64,000 nucleotides of DNA from Sphingomonas alpina (lineage in GTDB: Bacteria > Pseudomonadota > Alphaproteobacteria > Sphingomonadales > Sphingomonadaceae): positions 4,176,501-4,240,500 of the forward strand of contig NZ_CP061038.1 in the NCBI RefSeq assembly GCF_014490665.1, in the 5' to 3' direction. The position numbers and the translations under genes were made by a program. A model generated the notes under the pieces. That model saw nothing but the letters and a program-made list of their open reading frames with translations. It ran no database searches and had not been told where the DNA came from. This document shows positions 44,237 to 55,800 of the stretch, piece after piece (position 1 is the stretch's first letter; every line of letters starts with the position of its first letter).

Positions 44237-46792
44237 TCAGGGCACCCGGGCAGTGCCGGTGATTTCGATCTCCTTCACCGCGCGAATATCGTCCGATGCT
44301 GCACCGATCAGCAACCGGTAGCGGCCGGGCCGCACCATCCATGCCTTTGCCGCCACATCGTAGGTCGCGAAGGCGCGGCGATCGAGCGTCAGCGCGACTG
44401 GCTTCACGCCGCCGGCCGGGACCGCCACCTTGGCGAAGGCCTTGAGCTGCTTGACTGGCTCAGTCGCGGCGCGATCGACTGGTGCGACATAAAGCTGCAC
44501 CACTTCCATCCCGTCGCGCTTGCCGGTGTTGCGGACATCAAGCGTGACCTTCGCCGTGTCGCCCGCCTTGATCCGCGGCGGTGCGACAGGCTTGCCATAA
44601 TCGAAGCTGGTGTAGGACAGGCCATGGCCAAAGGCGAAAAGCGGCTTCACCGAGCGCGCGTCAAAGCTGCGATAGCCGACCAGCAAGCCTTCGCCATAAG
44701 TACTGGTGCCCGCATCGATCTTGATCACGTCATCGCCATCGCTGGCCGGGAAGGTGACCGGCAGCCGACCCGACGGATTGACCTTGCCGGTGAGGATACC
44801 CGCCAGCGCGGCCGGGCCGGACTGGCCGGTGAGCCACATATCGACGATCGCCGGAACCTCGTCCTTCCACTTCATGGTCATTGCCGCGCCGGCATTGACC
44901 ACCACCACGGTCTTCCGGTTGGCCGCGGCGATCGCCGAAACGAGCTTGTCCTGGTCGCCCGGCAGGTCGATCGAGCTGCGGTCATAGCCCTCGCCTTCGG
45001 TCAGGCTGTTCGAGCCGACGATGACGATTGCCGCATCCGCCGACCTTGCCGCGGCAACCGCTGCTTCGAGCGACGGCCGCGGCACGCGCACGCCGAAATT
45101 GAGCGATTCATAGATCGACTTGCCGTTCGAATAGTCGAGCCGGATCGGATAAGCCTTGCCCGCCTCGAGCTCGATCGACGCGGTGCGTCGCCCGACCGGA
45201 AAGCCGATTACGTCGCGATTGTCGGGAACCGCCGCCGTCGATTTGTCGATCAGCGTCTTGCCGTCGAACAGCAGACTGCCCTTGCCAGTGCCGCGAATGC
45301 TGAATTCGTAGCGCCCCGACACCGGCGCCCAGAACAGCCCCTCCCAGCGCAGCGACAGATAATTGGCCGATTGCGGCCCGGCGACATTGCCGCTGATTCG
45401 CTTGAGGAAAGCGGTGGCGACATCGGTGGCAACGGGCGCGCCCGACTGGTCCGCCATGGCGTAATAGCTTTGCGTGAGCCCCTTTTTGCTTCGGCCGGCA
45501 TCCGGGCTGAACATCGCCGCCTCGGCTGCCGGGGGCACTTCCTCGCTATCGACGCCGGGCTGGTAGACGATCGTTACCCCGGGCAGCGCCGCGCGCAACG
45601 CGTCCAGCGGCGTGGCGATGGCATCGAACGGCTGCACCGCGGAACTGCCGCCGCCCTGAATGCGCGCCTTGGCCGCATTGGGGCCGATCACCGCCAGCGT
45701 CTTGATCGCCGGATCGAGCGGCAGCACGCCGCTGTTCTTGAGCAGGACGATCGCCTCTTCAGCGGCACGCTGCGAGATCGCGGCATGCGCGGGGCCGCCG
45801 ACCATGCCCCCGGTGCCAGCGGTGCCCTCGATCACGCCGCTGCGCACAATCAGACGCACCATGCGTCGTGCGGTCTCATCGATCTGCGCCGGCGTGACTT
45901 CGCCCGCCTTTGCGGCGGCGAGCAGCTTGGCCCCGAAATGCTGCGGCGGGCCGGGCATCTCCAGGTCGAGCCCGGCATTGATCGCCTTGGCGGTGGTGTG
46001 GGTCGCGCCCCAGTCCGACACGACGAAACCCTTGAAGCCCCATTCGGTCTTCAGCACATCCGCCAGCAGCCAGCGATTCTCGCCCGCATAGGTGCCGTTG
46101 AGCTTGTTGTACGACGCCATCACCGACCAGGGATCGAGCGTCTTCACCACCGTTTCGAAGGCTGGGAGATAAAGCTCGCGCATGGTCCGCTCATCGACCG
46201 CGGAGTTGGTGAAGAAGCGGTTGGTTTCCTGGTTGTTCGCGGCAAAATGCTTGATCGAGACGCCGACATGCTTGTCCTGCACACCGCGGACATAGCCGAG
46301 CGCGATCTGCGTGGTCAGCCAGGGATCCTCAGAATAGGTCTCGAAATTGCGCCCCCAGCGCGGCGTGCGCACGATGTTGACGGTCGGCGCGAGCAGCACC
46401 GACGCGCCATAACCCCGTGCCTCCTCGGCGATCGCACCGCCAACCTGCTGCGCCAGTGCGGGATTCCAGGTCGCGGCGATCGCCACGCCGACCGGAAAGA
46501 CAGTCGCGGGCCGGCCCTCGGGCGAGCGCACGCCAGTCGGTCCGTCGGTCATCTTGACCTCGGGAATACCGAGCCGGGGCACGGCCTGGCCGGTCATGCC
46601 GGTCGCGCCGGCCATCAGCGACACCTTCTCCTCCAGCGTCAGCCGGGCCATCAGGTCGTCGACCCGCGCCTCGACGGGCGCGGCAGGATCGCGGAACAGC
46701 ATCTTGTCCTTATCCTGCGCGGTACCGGGCGTTGCAATCAAAGCGCAGGAAACCAGCAACGCCGTCCGCGACAGGAGAACCCGCATCGTCAT
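44237..46792 (-). CDS. Secreted beta-glucosidase, GH3 with PA14 insert
   Basis: An 851-aa enzyme. Signal peptide about 1-25. The GH3 N-terminal barrel has MTDGPTGVR, GRNFETYSEDP, KHFAANNQE and the nucleophile Asp in FVVSDWGA. The second alpha/beta domain contains a PA14-type insertion (LRWEGLFWAPVSGRYEFSIRG, about residues 470-540). A fibronectin III-like domain closes the protein (LDVRNTGKRDGMEVVQLY). GH3 enzymes with PA14 remove terminal beta-glucose from oligosaccharides or aryl glucosides. It is the last gene of the GH78 operon, its ATG overlapping the upstream stop, consistent with deglycosylation of plant glycosides. Confidence 0.92.
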   Translation of the reverse strand: MTMRVLLSRTALLVSCALIATPGTAQDKDKMLFRDPAAPVEARVDDLMARLTLEEKVSLMAGATGMTGQAVPRLGIPEVKMTDGPTGVRSPEGRPATVFPVGVAIAATWNPALAQQVGGAIAEEARGYGASVLLAPTVNIVRTPRWGRNFETYSEDPWLTTQIALGYVRGVQDKHVGVSIKHFAANNQETNRFFTNSAVDERTMRELYLPAFETVVKTLDPWSVMASYNKLNGTYAGENRWLLADVLKTEWGFKGFVVSDWGATHTTAKAINAGLDLEMPGPPQHFGAKLLAAAKAGEVTPAQIDETARRMVRLIVRSGVIEGTAGTGGMVGGPAHAAISQRAAEEAIVLLKNSGVLPLDPAIKTLAVIGPNAAKARIQGGGSSAVQPFDAIATPLDALRAALPGVTIVYQPGVDSEEVPPAAEAAMFSPDAGRSKKGLTQSYYAMADQSGAPVATDVATAFLKRISGNVAGPQSANYLSLRWEGLFWAPVSGRYEFSIRGTGKGSLLFDGKTLIDKSTAAVPDNRDVIGFPVGRRTASIELEAGKAYPIRLDYSNGKSIYESLNFGVRVPRPSLEAAVAAARSADAAIVIVGSNSLTEGEGYDRSSIDLPGDQDKLVSAIAAANRKTVVVVNAGAAMTMKWKDEVPAIVDMWLTGQSGPAALAGILTGKVNPSGRLPVTFPASDGDDVIKIDAGTSTYGEGLLVGYRSFDARSVKPLFAFGHGLSYTSFDYGKPVAPPRIKAGDTAKVTLDVRNTGKRDGMEVVQLYVAPVDRAATEPVKQLKAFAKVAVPAGGVKPVALTLDRRAFATYDVAAKAWMVRPGRYRLLIGAASDDIRAVKEIEITGTARVP

Positions 46793-47127
46793 TTGATCGC
46801 CGCGAGATCGGCAGCGACCTGGGCCAGCTTCTCGGGCGTCAGCGCGCCGTTCGAAAAGGGCACGACCTGATTGAGGCTGGCGCCCTTGAACGTGTCGAAC
46901 TGCTCGAGCGAGGTCAGGCCAGGCAGATCCTTGTCGATCACTGCCTTGCCCGCCGGATCGGCGACGATATCGGCGAGGGGCGTATCGAGCGTGAACTTCG
47001 CACCCCCTGCCGGGGTGGCGGGGGCGGCTGGCGGGACTGGGGCGGGGCCCGACGCGGTCTGAGCGGTGGCGGCAGTGGCAGTGGTGGCGGCGATCGAGAG
47101 CGCGATCAGCGCGGCAGCATATTTCAT
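46789..47127 (-). CDS. Small exported protein of the glycoside operon
   Basis: A 112-aa protein with a signal peptide (about 1-22, ending TAQTAS), a Pro/Ala-rich spacer and a soluble C-terminal part ([23 protein letters not shown] and onwards). I recognise no catalytic motif. Both junctions are 4-bp ATGA overlaps, with the CoA ligase upstream and GH3 downstream, so it is expressed with them. Its tight linkage to a GH3 enzyme suggests a periplasmic helper role; this is inference only. Confidence 0.65.
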   Translation of the reverse strand: MKYAAALIALSIAATTATAATAQTASGPAPVPPAAPATPAGGAKFTLDTPLADIVADPAGKAVIDKDLPGLTSLEQFDTFKGASLNQVVPFSNGALTPEKLAQVAADLAAIK

Positions 47128-48824
47128 AAGACTTCCTTTTCCTGGGATGGGGAGAGCTCGGCGACCATCGCCTCGCGAATGAGATATTTCTGGATTTTGC
47201 CCGTCACAGTTGTCGGAAACACATCGACGAAGCGGATATGGCGCGGGATCTTGTAGTGCGCGATGCGGCCACGGCAGAAGGCGCGGATCTCGTCCTCGTC
47301 GCCGACGGCGTCAACGCGCAGGCGGATCCAGGCGCAAAGCTCCTCGCCCATGCGCTCGTCGGGAATGCCGACCACGGTCACGTCCTCGATCGCGGGATGA
47401 CGGTAGAGAAACTCTTCGATCTCGCGCGGCGAGATATTCTCGCCGCCGCGGATCACCATGTCCTTCAAGCGGCCGACGATGCGGCCATAGCCCTGGGCAT
47501 CGATCACCGCGAGATCGCCGCTGTGCATCCAGCCATCGGCATCGAGCACATCGGCGGTACGATCCGGATCGTCCCAATAGCCAAGCATCACCGAATAGCC
47601 GCGCGTGCACAGCTCGCCGGTCTCGCCCGCCGCGACGATCGCGCCCGCTTCATCGATCAGTTTGCATTCGAGATGCGGCTGGACCCGTCCGATCGTCCCG
47701 ACCCGCGCCTCCAGACCATCGCTCATTGCGGTCTGGAAGCTGACCGGGCTGGTCTCGGTCATGCCATAGGCGATCGTCACATCGCGCATGTTCATCCGCT
47801 CGATCACCTGGCGCATGACCGATTCCGGGCAGCTCGCCCCCGCCATGCAGCCTGTGCGCAGCGACGAGAGATCGACAGGCGTGCGATCGAGTTCGGCAAG
47901 CTCGGCGATGAACATGGTCGGCACGCCGTACAGGGCAGTGCAGCGCTCGGCCTCGATCGTGCGCAGCACCGTCGCCGGATCGAAGGCGGGGCCAGGATAG
48001 ACCATCGCGGCGCCCAAAGTGATGCTCGCCAGATTGCCCATCACCATGCCGAAGCAGTGATAGAGCGGCACGGGGATACAGATGCGATCCTCCGGCCCCA
48101 GCCCCATTGCGCTGCCGACGAAATACCCATTGTTGAGGATATTGCGGTGCGACAGCGTCGCACCCTTGGGCAGGCCGGTGGTGCCGCTGGTGAACTGGAT
48201 ATTGATCGCGTCGCGCGGGTCGAGCGTCGGTCCGATCCGTGCGAGTTCGTCATGATCGGCGGGCGTGGCGTGCGCAGAGATCGCGTCGAAGTCGAGCCAG
48301 CCCGGACGCGTCGCGCCACCGATCTTGGCGACGATCGCCAGGCTCGGCTGCCCCGGCGCCTGCAACCGCCCGGGCGCCGAGCCCGGCAGTTCGGGGCACA
48401 GCTGTTCGACCATGCCGACATAGTCGCTGGTCTTGAACTCGGCAGCGACGACCAAAGCGCGCAAGCCCACCTTGGCGATGGTGAAGCCGGCTTCCTCGAC
48501 GCGATAGGCGGGGTTGATCGTGACGAGGATCAGCCCGGCACGCGCTGCGGCGAACTGAGTCAGCGTCCATTCCGCGCAATTGGGCGCCCAGATGCCGATC
48601 CGGTCGCCGCGCTCCATGCCCATCGCAAGCAAGCCCGCCGCCAGCGCATCGGCGCGCTCGAGCAATTCGGCAAAGCTCCAGCGAATGCCCTGCGCGACCG
48701 AGACCAATGCGTCGTGCTCGCCCCAGCGACGCGCGGCGATGGCCAGCGCCTCACCGATCGTGTGCTCGATCAACGGAGGCGCATCGGCGCCATGGACATG
48801 GGCGAGAGACAGCGGTGCAGACAT
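47124..48824 (-). CDS. AMP-forming acyl-CoA ligase
   Basis: A 566-aa ANL-family enzyme. Start at ATG 48822-48824 ([12 protein letters not shown]), 4 bp after the esterase stop; a longer frame overlaps that gene and is rejected. Motifs: [16 protein letters not shown] (A3), [10 protein letters not shown] (A5), [26 protein letters not shown] region (A7-A8) and the catalytic Lys in TVTGKIQKY. It activates a carboxylic acid with ATP and CoA. In an operon with a tannase/feruloyl esterase the natural substrate may be a phenolic or aliphatic acid released from plant esters; sequence alone suggests the broad medium/long-chain FadD-like group. Confidence 0.85.
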   Translation of the reverse strand: MSAPLSLAHVHGADAPPLIEHTIGEALAIAARRWGEHDALVSVAQGIRWSFAELLERADALAAGLLAMGMERGDRIGIWAPNCAEWTLTQFAAARAGLILVTINPAYRVEEAGFTIAKVGLRALVVAAEFKTSDYVGMVEQLCPELPGSAPGRLQAPGQPSLAIVAKIGGATRPGWLDFDAISAHATPADHDELARIGPTLDPRDAINIQFTSGTTGLPKGATLSHRNILNNGYFVGSAMGLGPEDRICIPVPLYHCFGMVMGNLASITLGAAMVYPGPAFDPATVLRTIEAERCTALYGVPTMFIAELAELDRTPVDLSSLRTGCMAGASCPESVMRQVIERMNMRDVTIAYGMTETSPVSFQTAMSDGLEARVGTIGRVQPHLECKLIDEAGAIVAAGETGELCTRGYSVMLGYWDDPDRTADVLDADGWMHSGDLAVIDAQGYGRIVGRLKDMVIRGGENISPREIEEFLYRHPAIEDVTVVGIPDERMGEELCAWIRLRVDAVGDEDEIRAFCRGRIAHYKIPRHIRFVDVFPTTVTGKIQKYLIREAMVAELSPSQEKEVL

Positions 48825-48828
48825 GATT

Positions 48829-50427
48829 TCAGCTCGGCGCGACGCAGTCGAAATTGCCCGCATCGTCAGTCGATCCCGTGCCTTTCCAGCGTGCGACCTT
48901 GGGATAGGCGCACAGCGGCCGGGTGCCGAGCGCCTTGGCCGGCAAGCCGAAATAGGCGAAGATCGGATTGTCGTAGCGGGTCGCAACCATCTGCTCCGGT
49001 GCCGGACCACCCTGGCGCCACTGGTCGAGCGCGGTCAGCGGATCGAAGCCGGTGGCACCCGGACCGCCCAGGCAATGCGACAAGCCCGGCACCATGAACA
49101 GCCGGGTCGACGACGCTGCCTGACGCTGCATGCGCTTCAGATCTTCATAATAGTTGATCGTGTTTTCCGGCGGGATCGCAGCATCATACCAGCCATGATA
49201 GAGGATCAGCTTGCCACCGCGCTTGTAAAAGGCGCTGAGGTCAGCGCTAGCGTCCAGGATGCCGGCAAACTTCTTCGCAGCCAGCTTGGGATCGGCGATC
49301 GGATCATAATCTGTCGGCTGCCAGGCAGGGTTCGCATGGACCATATAGCGGTAGAATTCGGTGCTGAAACGGCCATGCTGTGCATTCGCGCCGGTCAGCC
49401 ACAGGTCCCAGGTACCGGCCACTGCCTCGGCCCCGGGCATATAGCCGGGGAAGATCGACTTGCCCTTCGCATCGACCGTGCCGCGATACAGTGCGCGCGC
49501 GGTTTCGACCTGTGGCGCGGTCAGGCAATCGGCGGCATCGCCAGCCTTGCATTGCAACACGCCTGGATCGAAGCTGCATTTGCGCGGATCGTCGATGACT
49601 TTGTCGGTCACACCATCCGCCGCATCGCATTTCGCCAGCGAGGCGGTCTGCAGCAGCTTCAGCTTGGCATTGGGGATGATCGAGTCGGGCTTGCCGAACG
49701 CAGCGCGGTGATCGGCCATGAAGCCGGCCATCAGCCGCGTCCATGGATTGGCCGGCGCACCGGCTATGATCGCGTCATAATCGGTCGGATAGCGCTGCGC
49801 CTCGTTCAGCGCCTCGCGCCCGCCATCGGAACAGCCATGGAAATAGGCAGCAGCCAGCGGTTTCGGATAATAGGAACCGACCACCTGCTTGGCGAGCAGC
49901 GCCGCGAGGTGATTGGCGCGGTGGCCGAAATCGACCACCTTCTCGGGCTCGTTCAACGCCCATTTCGCATCGACGTCATTGCTGAGATGTCCCATGTCGC
50001 TGCCGGTCGCGGCATAGCCCTTGGCAATGCCGGTGCGCATGGTCAGCGCAGGCAGAGTCAGCGTGCCGCCATAACCGCCATTGCCGGCGCCGAGCAGCTT
50101 GCCGTTCCAGGCCGCGCCCTCGGGCAGCCAGACTTCGATCTTCACTTCCGAACGCAGCGTCGGCTTCAGCACCGCATGGACGCGGCAAAAGGCGGCCGGC
50201 GCGGGTAGACCAGGCTTGCCGGCTTCAGTGGTGATCGCCTCACCCTGTTTTACCATCACCGCGCTGTCGATCTTGCCCTCGGCAATGGTCAAGCCGGTCA
50301 GCGATTCGCACGATCCGGCCGGCGCGGCGCGGACGCTCTCCACTGGAGCGAACATGGCAACGGCCGCCATGCCCATGGCTGCACCACCAAGCAATGCGAT
50401 GCCCAACCTCGGGCTCAAGCGTGTCAT
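48829..50427 (-). CDS. Tannase/feruloyl esterase family protein
   Basis: A 532-aa secreted esterase. Start at ATG 50425-50427 ([15 protein letters not shown]), overlapping the upstream stop by 4 bp; signal peptide about 1-35. The mature protein shows GAGNGGYGG, the nucleophile motif [10 protein letters not shown] (Cys next to Ser), a late Asp region ([10 protein letters not shown]) and the SHCLGG His-Cys pair, that is the CS-D-HC arrangement characteristic of tannases and fungal-type feruloyl esterases. It would cleave galloyl or hydroxycinnamoyl esters from plant glycosides in the periplasm or outside. Confidence 0.9.
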   Translation of the reverse strand: MTRLSPRLGIALLGGAAMGMAAVAMFAPVESVRAAPAGSCESLTGLTIAEGKIDSAVMVKQGEAITTEAGKPGLPAPAAFCRVHAVLKPTLRSEVKIEVWLPEGAAWNGKLLGAGNGGYGGTLTLPALTMRTGIAKGYAATGSDMGHLSNDVDAKWALNEPEKVVDFGHRANHLAALLAKQVVGSYYPKPLAAAYFHGCSDGGREALNEAQRYPTDYDAIIAGAPANPWTRLMAGFMADHRAAFGKPDSIIPNAKLKLLQTASLAKCDAADGVTDKVIDDPRKCSFDPGVLQCKAGDAADCLTAPQVETARALYRGTVDAKGKSIFPGYMPGAEAVAGTWDLWLTGANAQHGRFSTEFYRYMVHANPAWQPTDYDPIADPKLAAKKFAGILDASADLSAFYKRGGKLILYHGWYDAAIPPENTINYYEDLKRMQRQAASSTRLFMVPGLSHCLGGPGATGFDPLTALDQWRQGGPAPEQMVATRYDNPIFAYFGLPAKALGTRPLCAYPKVARWKGTGSTDDAGNFDCVAPS

Positions 50428-51338
50428 TTGCGGAGATATCCTTTCGCATCGAGCCATTGTTGCAGCTTTTCGGGCCAGACATCCGATGCCTTGCCGGTCT
50501 TGGCCATGCCGAAGCCATGGCCGCCATTCGGCACGGTGACATAGGTCGTGTCCGCGCCCGCGGCCTTCCACGCCTGTTGCAGTTCGTCAGCTTCCGGGCG
50601 GACGATCGGATCGTCATCGGCGACAAGGTCGAACAAGGGTGGCGCATTGGCCGGGACCGCCGCATGGCCTGCGATCAGCCCGGGATAGATGGTCACGAGG
50701 AAATCGGGACGGCTATCGGCATGATTGGCGAGCGTGGTCCAGACCGACACCGCACCACCAGCCGAGAAGCCCATCAGGCCGACCCGGCTCGGCTTAATCT
50801 TCAGCTCCTTCGCATGGGCGCGCACATAGCGCACCGCCTGTTCGCCATCGGCGGTGACCAGCGGCTGGAGCGGGTCGATCGCGCGCATCATCGCCGAGCG
50901 ATTGAGCAGCCGGCCGATCAGCGCACGCTGCACATCGTCGCCGGTCGCGATCAGCCGGTATTTCAACACGATCGCGGTGACACCCAGGCTGTTGAGCCAT
51001 TTGGCGACCGCAATGCCCTCATTCTCGATGCTCAGCAGATGGAAGCCGCCGCCAGGCGCCACGATCATCGCCGTGCCGTTGGCGATCTTGGGATCGGCCG
51101 GATAGACCAGCAGTCCCGGCACCGTGACGTTGCGCATGATCGTGCCCGGATTGGACGCTCGCAGCTCGGTGACCTCGGCGGGCATGTCGGGCAGGCGGCC
51201 GGGCGCGCCCTTGGGCCAGAGCGGGATCACCTTCTTGTCGATGGTGGTCGGCGTACCGGCGCTCGCGCACGCGGCCAGGCTCCAGGTCGCGGCCAGGCCG
51301 AGCGCGATGGCGCCGCCCAGAATCGAACGGCGCATCAT
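50424..51338 (-). CDS. Exported alpha/beta hydrolase (acetylxylan esterase-like)
   Basis: A 304-aa alpha/beta hydrolase. An N-terminal signal with a lipobox-like LAACAS suggests a lipoprotein. Oxyanion-hole segment VAPGGGFHLL, nucleophile GFSAGG, acid VADDDPIV and the His in NGGHGFGM form a full triad. The family includes BD-FAE/acetylxylan-type esterases that remove acetyl or other acyl groups from sugars. ATGA overlaps at both ends link it with the carboxylesterase and tannase genes. Confidence 0.85.
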   Translation of the reverse strand: MMRRSILGGAIALGLAATWSLAACASAGTPTTIDKKVIPLWPKGAPGRLPDMPAEVTELRASNPGTIMRNVTVPGLLVYPADPKIANGTAMIVAPGGGFHLLSIENEGIAVAKWLNSLGVTAIVLKYRLIATGDDVQRALIGRLLNRSAMMRAIDPLQPLVTADGEQAVRYVRAHAKELKIKPSRVGLMGFSAGGAVSVWTTLANHADSRPDFLVTIYPGLIAGHAAVPANAPPLFDLVADDDPIVRPEADELQQAWKAAGADTTYVTVPNGGHGFGMAKTGKASDVWPEKLQQWLDAKGYLRK

Positions 51339-52876
51339 TTCTTTTCTCCATCGCGAAGCTTCGCCAGCGCATCCAGCCCGGCGTCGGCGGCCGGGCGCGT
51401 CGCGGTCTCGCTATTGCCGATATGCAGCGCGACCGGCATCCTGGCGGTGTAGCGGTCCCAGCGCGGCGCGCCCTTGCGATTGGGGTCGCCGGTCCTGGCG
51501 AAGTCGCTCCAATAGGTCGACACCAGCGCCGCAGCCGCCCGGTCGGCGGCGCTCGGCGCAGGCTTCAGTGCATCGAGCGTGTCGAACACATAATTGATGT
51601 CGGAGGCATGCGGCGCGCCCTTCAGTTCGGCGCGCTTGGCTTCGGGCACATAGCCGAAGCGATAGACCCAGGTCGGGTTGCCGTTCGCGGCATGACGCCG
51701 GGCCAGCGCGATCGACGGTTCGATGAACACCACATCGCCGGCGATGCGATCATCGAACGATGCGCCATAAGCGGTGCGCACCGCGCTGACATCGCCGAGC
51801 GGCTTGATGATGCCGGCGGTGGCCGGTCCCTTGAACGGCGCGGGCAGAAAGCCGAGCTCATCGCTGTTCGCGCCGACAATATAGGGGATCCGTGCTTCCT
51901 TGCCCGCGGCGAAGATCGCATCGACGCTGTCGGTGACGATCTGGCCGTCAGTGATCCCGCCGGAGTAGGTCGCTTCTTCATTGTTGAGCAAGCCGATCTT
52001 GCCGCGCACGATATCGGTCGGGATCGCCCGAAGCGACGCGACATCCTCGCCCGCCCCGACCGATTTGGCAAAGGCGACGCCCTTGGCCTCGGCAGTGGCA
52101 AGGTCGGGCCACTTGTCGCGCCCGCCGCCCGACGAGGCGATGCCGCGCACGAACAGGCCGCGCGCCAACGGCGAGGCCATCAGCCGGTTGACCGACGCGC
52201 CGCCGGCGGATTCACCGAAGATCGTCACCTGCGCCGGATCGCCGCCAAACGCGGCGATGTTGCGCTTGACCCAGTTGAGCGCCGCGATCTGATCCATCAG
52301 GCCCCAATTGCCGGTCGGCGCGCCATTCGCCTCTTTGGTCAGTGCGGGATGTGCGAAGAAGCCGAGCCGGCCGATGCGATAGGTGAAATTGACCACCACC
52401 ACACCATGCTTCGCCAGCCGCAAGCCGTCATAGGGTGGCGACGCGCCCGATCCGTTGACGAAGCCGCCGCCATGGATCCACACCATGACAGGCAGGCCTC
52501 CCACCTTCTTGTTGGCGCCCTGCTTGCCCGGCTTCGGCGTCCAGACATTGGTATAGAGGCAGTCCTCGCTCATCGGCTGGCCGCTTATCGCGGCGTCGCT
52601 GGGCATCCAGGTCTGCGGGCAATCGTTGGCGAATTTGGTCGCGTCGCGCGGGCCGGCCCAGGCCGCAGCCGGCCGCGGCGCACGCCAGCGCAGGTCGCCG
52701 ACCGGTGGCGCGGCATAGGGAATGCCGCGGAACACCGCGACGCCGTCCGCCGTCAGCCCCTGCAGCGCGCCAGTTTCGATCGTGGTGGCAGGTGCGGCCG
52801 GAGTCTGGGCCGGGGCAGCAACCGCGAGGCATGACGCCATCACTGCAGCGCCCCCATAAACACGCGCGAAACTCAT
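51335..52876 (-). CDS. Type B carboxylesterase
   Basis: A 513-aa secreted carboxylesterase/para-nitrobenzyl esterase-type enzyme. Signal peptide about 1-24. FRGIPYAAPPVGDLRW near the start, the SEDCLYTNVW motif, HGGGFVNG oxyanion hole and the nucleophile elbow FGESAGG are standard. It hydrolyses carboxylic esters of broad type. Its ATG overlaps the stop of the GH78 gene (ATGA). Together with the next two hydrolases it gives three different esterases in one operon. Confidence 0.9.
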   Translation of the reverse strand: MSFARVYGGAAVMASCLAVAAPAQTPAAPATTIETGALQGLTADGVAVFRGIPYAAPPVGDLRWRAPRPAAAWAGPRDATKFANDCPQTWMPSDAAISGQPMSEDCLYTNVWTPKPGKQGANKKVGGLPVMVWIHGGGFVNGSGASPPYDGLRLAKHGVVVVNFTYRIGRLGFFAHPALTKEANGAPTGNWGLMDQIAALNWVKRNIAAFGGDPAQVTIFGESAGGASVNRLMASPLARGLFVRGIASSGGGRDKWPDLATAEAKGVAFAKSVGAGEDVASLRAIPTDIVRGKIGLLNNEEATYSGGITDGQIVTDSVDAIFAAGKEARIPYIVGANSDELGFLPAPFKGPATAGIIKPLGDVSAVRTAYGASFDDRIAGDVVFIEPSIALARRHAANGNPTWVYRFGYVPEAKRAELKGAPHASDINYVFDTLDALKPAPSAADRAAAALVSTYWSDFARTGDPNRKGAPRWDRYTARMPVALHIGNSETATRPAADAGLDALAKLRDGEKK

Positions 52877-55800
52877 TGGCTTGCTCCTGCCTCGAAGACG
52901 TGACGCCCGGCCGCGACCGAATAGACCGCAAAGCCGGTAGTGGTGCGCAGCAGTGTCGCATCCTTGGCGGCACTGCGCACCGGTCCGAAGCGCAGGGGAA
53001 CCCAGATTTCGCCGCTGCTATTGGCGGGAATCTCCGCCGCCAGCGTCAGCACGCCATGCTCGACCGCCCATCCGGCCGCGGCACGACCGCGGATCGTGTC
53101 CATCGTTGCACTGGCCGAGGCGAGCCCTGCGGGGATTTCCGGCCGTACCAGGACGCTGGCATAGCCTGGCTGGCCCGGCCGCAAACCGGCCAGGCGCTGG
53201 CGCATCCAATCGGCGATCGAGCCGAAATAATGATGGTCGCGTGAGCGGCTTTCGAGACTCCAGCTTTCGAACATCGTGCCGTGCCCGTTCTTGATCCACC
53301 AACCCCAGCTCGGTTCGTCTGTGCGCGTCGCGACCTTGTAGGCGAGATCGGCATGGCCATAGTCGCTGAGGATTTCGAGCAGATAGCGTGTCGCATAGAC
53401 GCCGGTACGCAGCCCGTTCTTCTCGACATCGGCAGCGATCGTATCGGCCACTGCCTGCTCCGCACCATCCGGGACCATGCCCATGGCCAGCGGCAGGACA
53501 TTCTGGATTTGGGTCGGCGCACCTGCCACACCCTTGGCGTCGGTCGTGCGGTAGTGCCGCGCTGTGCCATCCCAGTAACGCCGGTTATAGGCATCGCGGA
53601 TATTGCGGGCGAGCGCACCGTAGCGCTCGGCATCGGCTTGCTTGCCGATCACCGCCGACGATTTCGCCAATAGATCGGTCTCGAGAAAATAATAGGCGCT
53701 GGCGACCGCATCGATCCCGCCGCCACGCTGATTGACGAAATCGGCCCCGCCGGGCGACGACCATTCACTCAGTTCGAACCCTTCGCGGCGATAGTCGGGC
53801 GCCTTGAACCAGCCACCGGTATAATCGACCAGCCGCGCTTGCGCTTCATGCATCCGTTCCAGGATGCGGGTGTCGCCATAGGTGGTGTAAAGCTCCCAGG
53901 GCAGGACCATGGTCGCGACGTCCCAGGGCGTGGTCGGGCCCCAGATCATGTTCCAGCCGGGGCTGTTCTCATAACCATAATGCGGCGTGGAGGGCACAAT
54001 CTCGGGGATTTCGCCCTTGGCCGATTGCGCGTCGCGGAAATCGCCAAGCCATTTGGTCCACATGCGAGCGACATCCATGCTGCGCGCCGCCGCCCCGGCC
54101 GAAGCCTGTGCATCGCCGGTCCAGCCATTCTTCTCAAGCGTCGGCGTATCGGTCTGGAAGCCATGCATATTGTTGCGGATCGTCGCGATCGCCGCGGCAT
54201 CGATCTGCATCAGCAAGGCATTGCTGCTGCGGAATTCGCCGGTCGCTGCCACCGCGCTATGCGCAATGCGCGCGGTCAGCGCATCGGGACCGGGGGTACC
54301 GGGAAAGCCGTCGAGCTGGACATAGCGGAAGCCGCGATAGCCGAAGCGCGGCTCCCACTGCTCCACGCCACCGCCCGCCAGTGTGTAACGATCGGTTTGC
54401 AATTGCGCGTCGATCAGCCCGGCGGCCGGGACGACCAGGCCGTCCTCGCCAATGCGTTCGCTGGACAGCATCGACACCGTCTGGCCGCGCGCACCCGACA
54501 CGCGCAGCGCGGGCCAGCCGGCGATGATGCGGCCATAATCTAGCACCCAGGTGCCGGGCCGGACCTGCTTGATCGTGACCGGCTTGAGGTCGGCGACCGG
54601 GGCGATCGGCTCGACATTGGCAGCGACCAGTGCCCCCGTTGGCCCGTCGACGATGCGCGCAGATGCCCAGCGGCGGTCGGCAAAGCCGGGCTTGTCCCAG
54701 CCGTTCGGATGCAGCCGTGCGTCATAGCGCTCACCGCGATAGATCGAATCGGCCAGGGTCGGCCCAAAGGCAGTGCGCCAGCTCGCATCGGTCGCGATCC
54801 GCTGGCTCGATCCGTCGGCGAAATCGATCTGCAGCTGAGCGCGCACTGCCGGGTCGCCATGCCACGGCGCCTGTTGCCAATACCATTCATTGGGTTCGGT
54901 CAGCCCGTACCAGCCGCGCCCGAGTTCCGCACCGATCGCATTGGCGCCGGGGCGAAGCGCCGCGGTGACATCATAGGTCTGGTAGAGCACGCGCTTGTCA
55001 TAAGCGGTGTAACCGCTCGCCATTGCCGACGCGCCAATTACCTCGCCATTGAGGCTGAGACGCGGCCAGCCGGCGCCTGCGACATAAAGTCGTGCGCGGG
55101 CGATCGGCTTGGCCGGCACAGTGAAGGCGCGGCGCACCAGCGGCGCGGGCGCTTCGATCGGCAGGACGATATCGACCTTGGGCACACCTCCCGGCACGAC
55201 CAGCCCGTCCTTGGTGACATCGCCGCCGGTGAAGGCATTGTCGTTGGCGACAAAGCGCGTATCGAATGGCGCTGCGCCGGTCACGCGGACACGGTGGATG
55301 ATCGCCGCCTTCGGCTCCTTCGCGGTAAAGCCGATCGTACCATGAGCCACCGACGCATCGGTCAGCGTGTCGACGGTAACGCCGTCGATCGCAGTGGTCA
55401 GCCGGCCACCCGCCGCAGTGATCGACACGACATGGCGCCCATCGCCCAGCGCCGGGAGCGCCACGCGCTTCAGTTCGGTCACCTTGACCGCCGAAGAATT
55501 GCCGCCGGGATAATGCCGGACCTGCGCGATCAGCGCCGCGCCCTTGTCGGTCCGGGCGAGCGTCCAGACATAGGCCTCGCCATAGGTCTTGCCGATCGGC
55601 TGAGCACGAAACAGCAGGTCGACCGACTTGCCGGTCAGAGTCAGGTCGGTGGTGAAGGTGAAATCGCGCCAGTCATGATCGGCGCGCTTCGGCCCCGAAA
55701 TCCACTGCGCGGTCCAGTCGGCGGGCTTGAGCAGGCCCATTTCCCACCAGCCTGGCGCGCTCCAGCCGCTCGCCCTGCCATTCTCGTCCCAGGTCTGGAC

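Noticed and set aside
44624..46870. Very long plus-strand frame (748 aa) opposite GH3
   Set aside because: Arg/His/Asp-rich shadow translation without motifs; GH3 motifs on the minus strand are complete.
47238..50208. Overlapping long plus-strand frames opposite the CoA ligase and tannase
   Set aside because: Same-codon-bias shadows of GC-rich genes on the minus strand.
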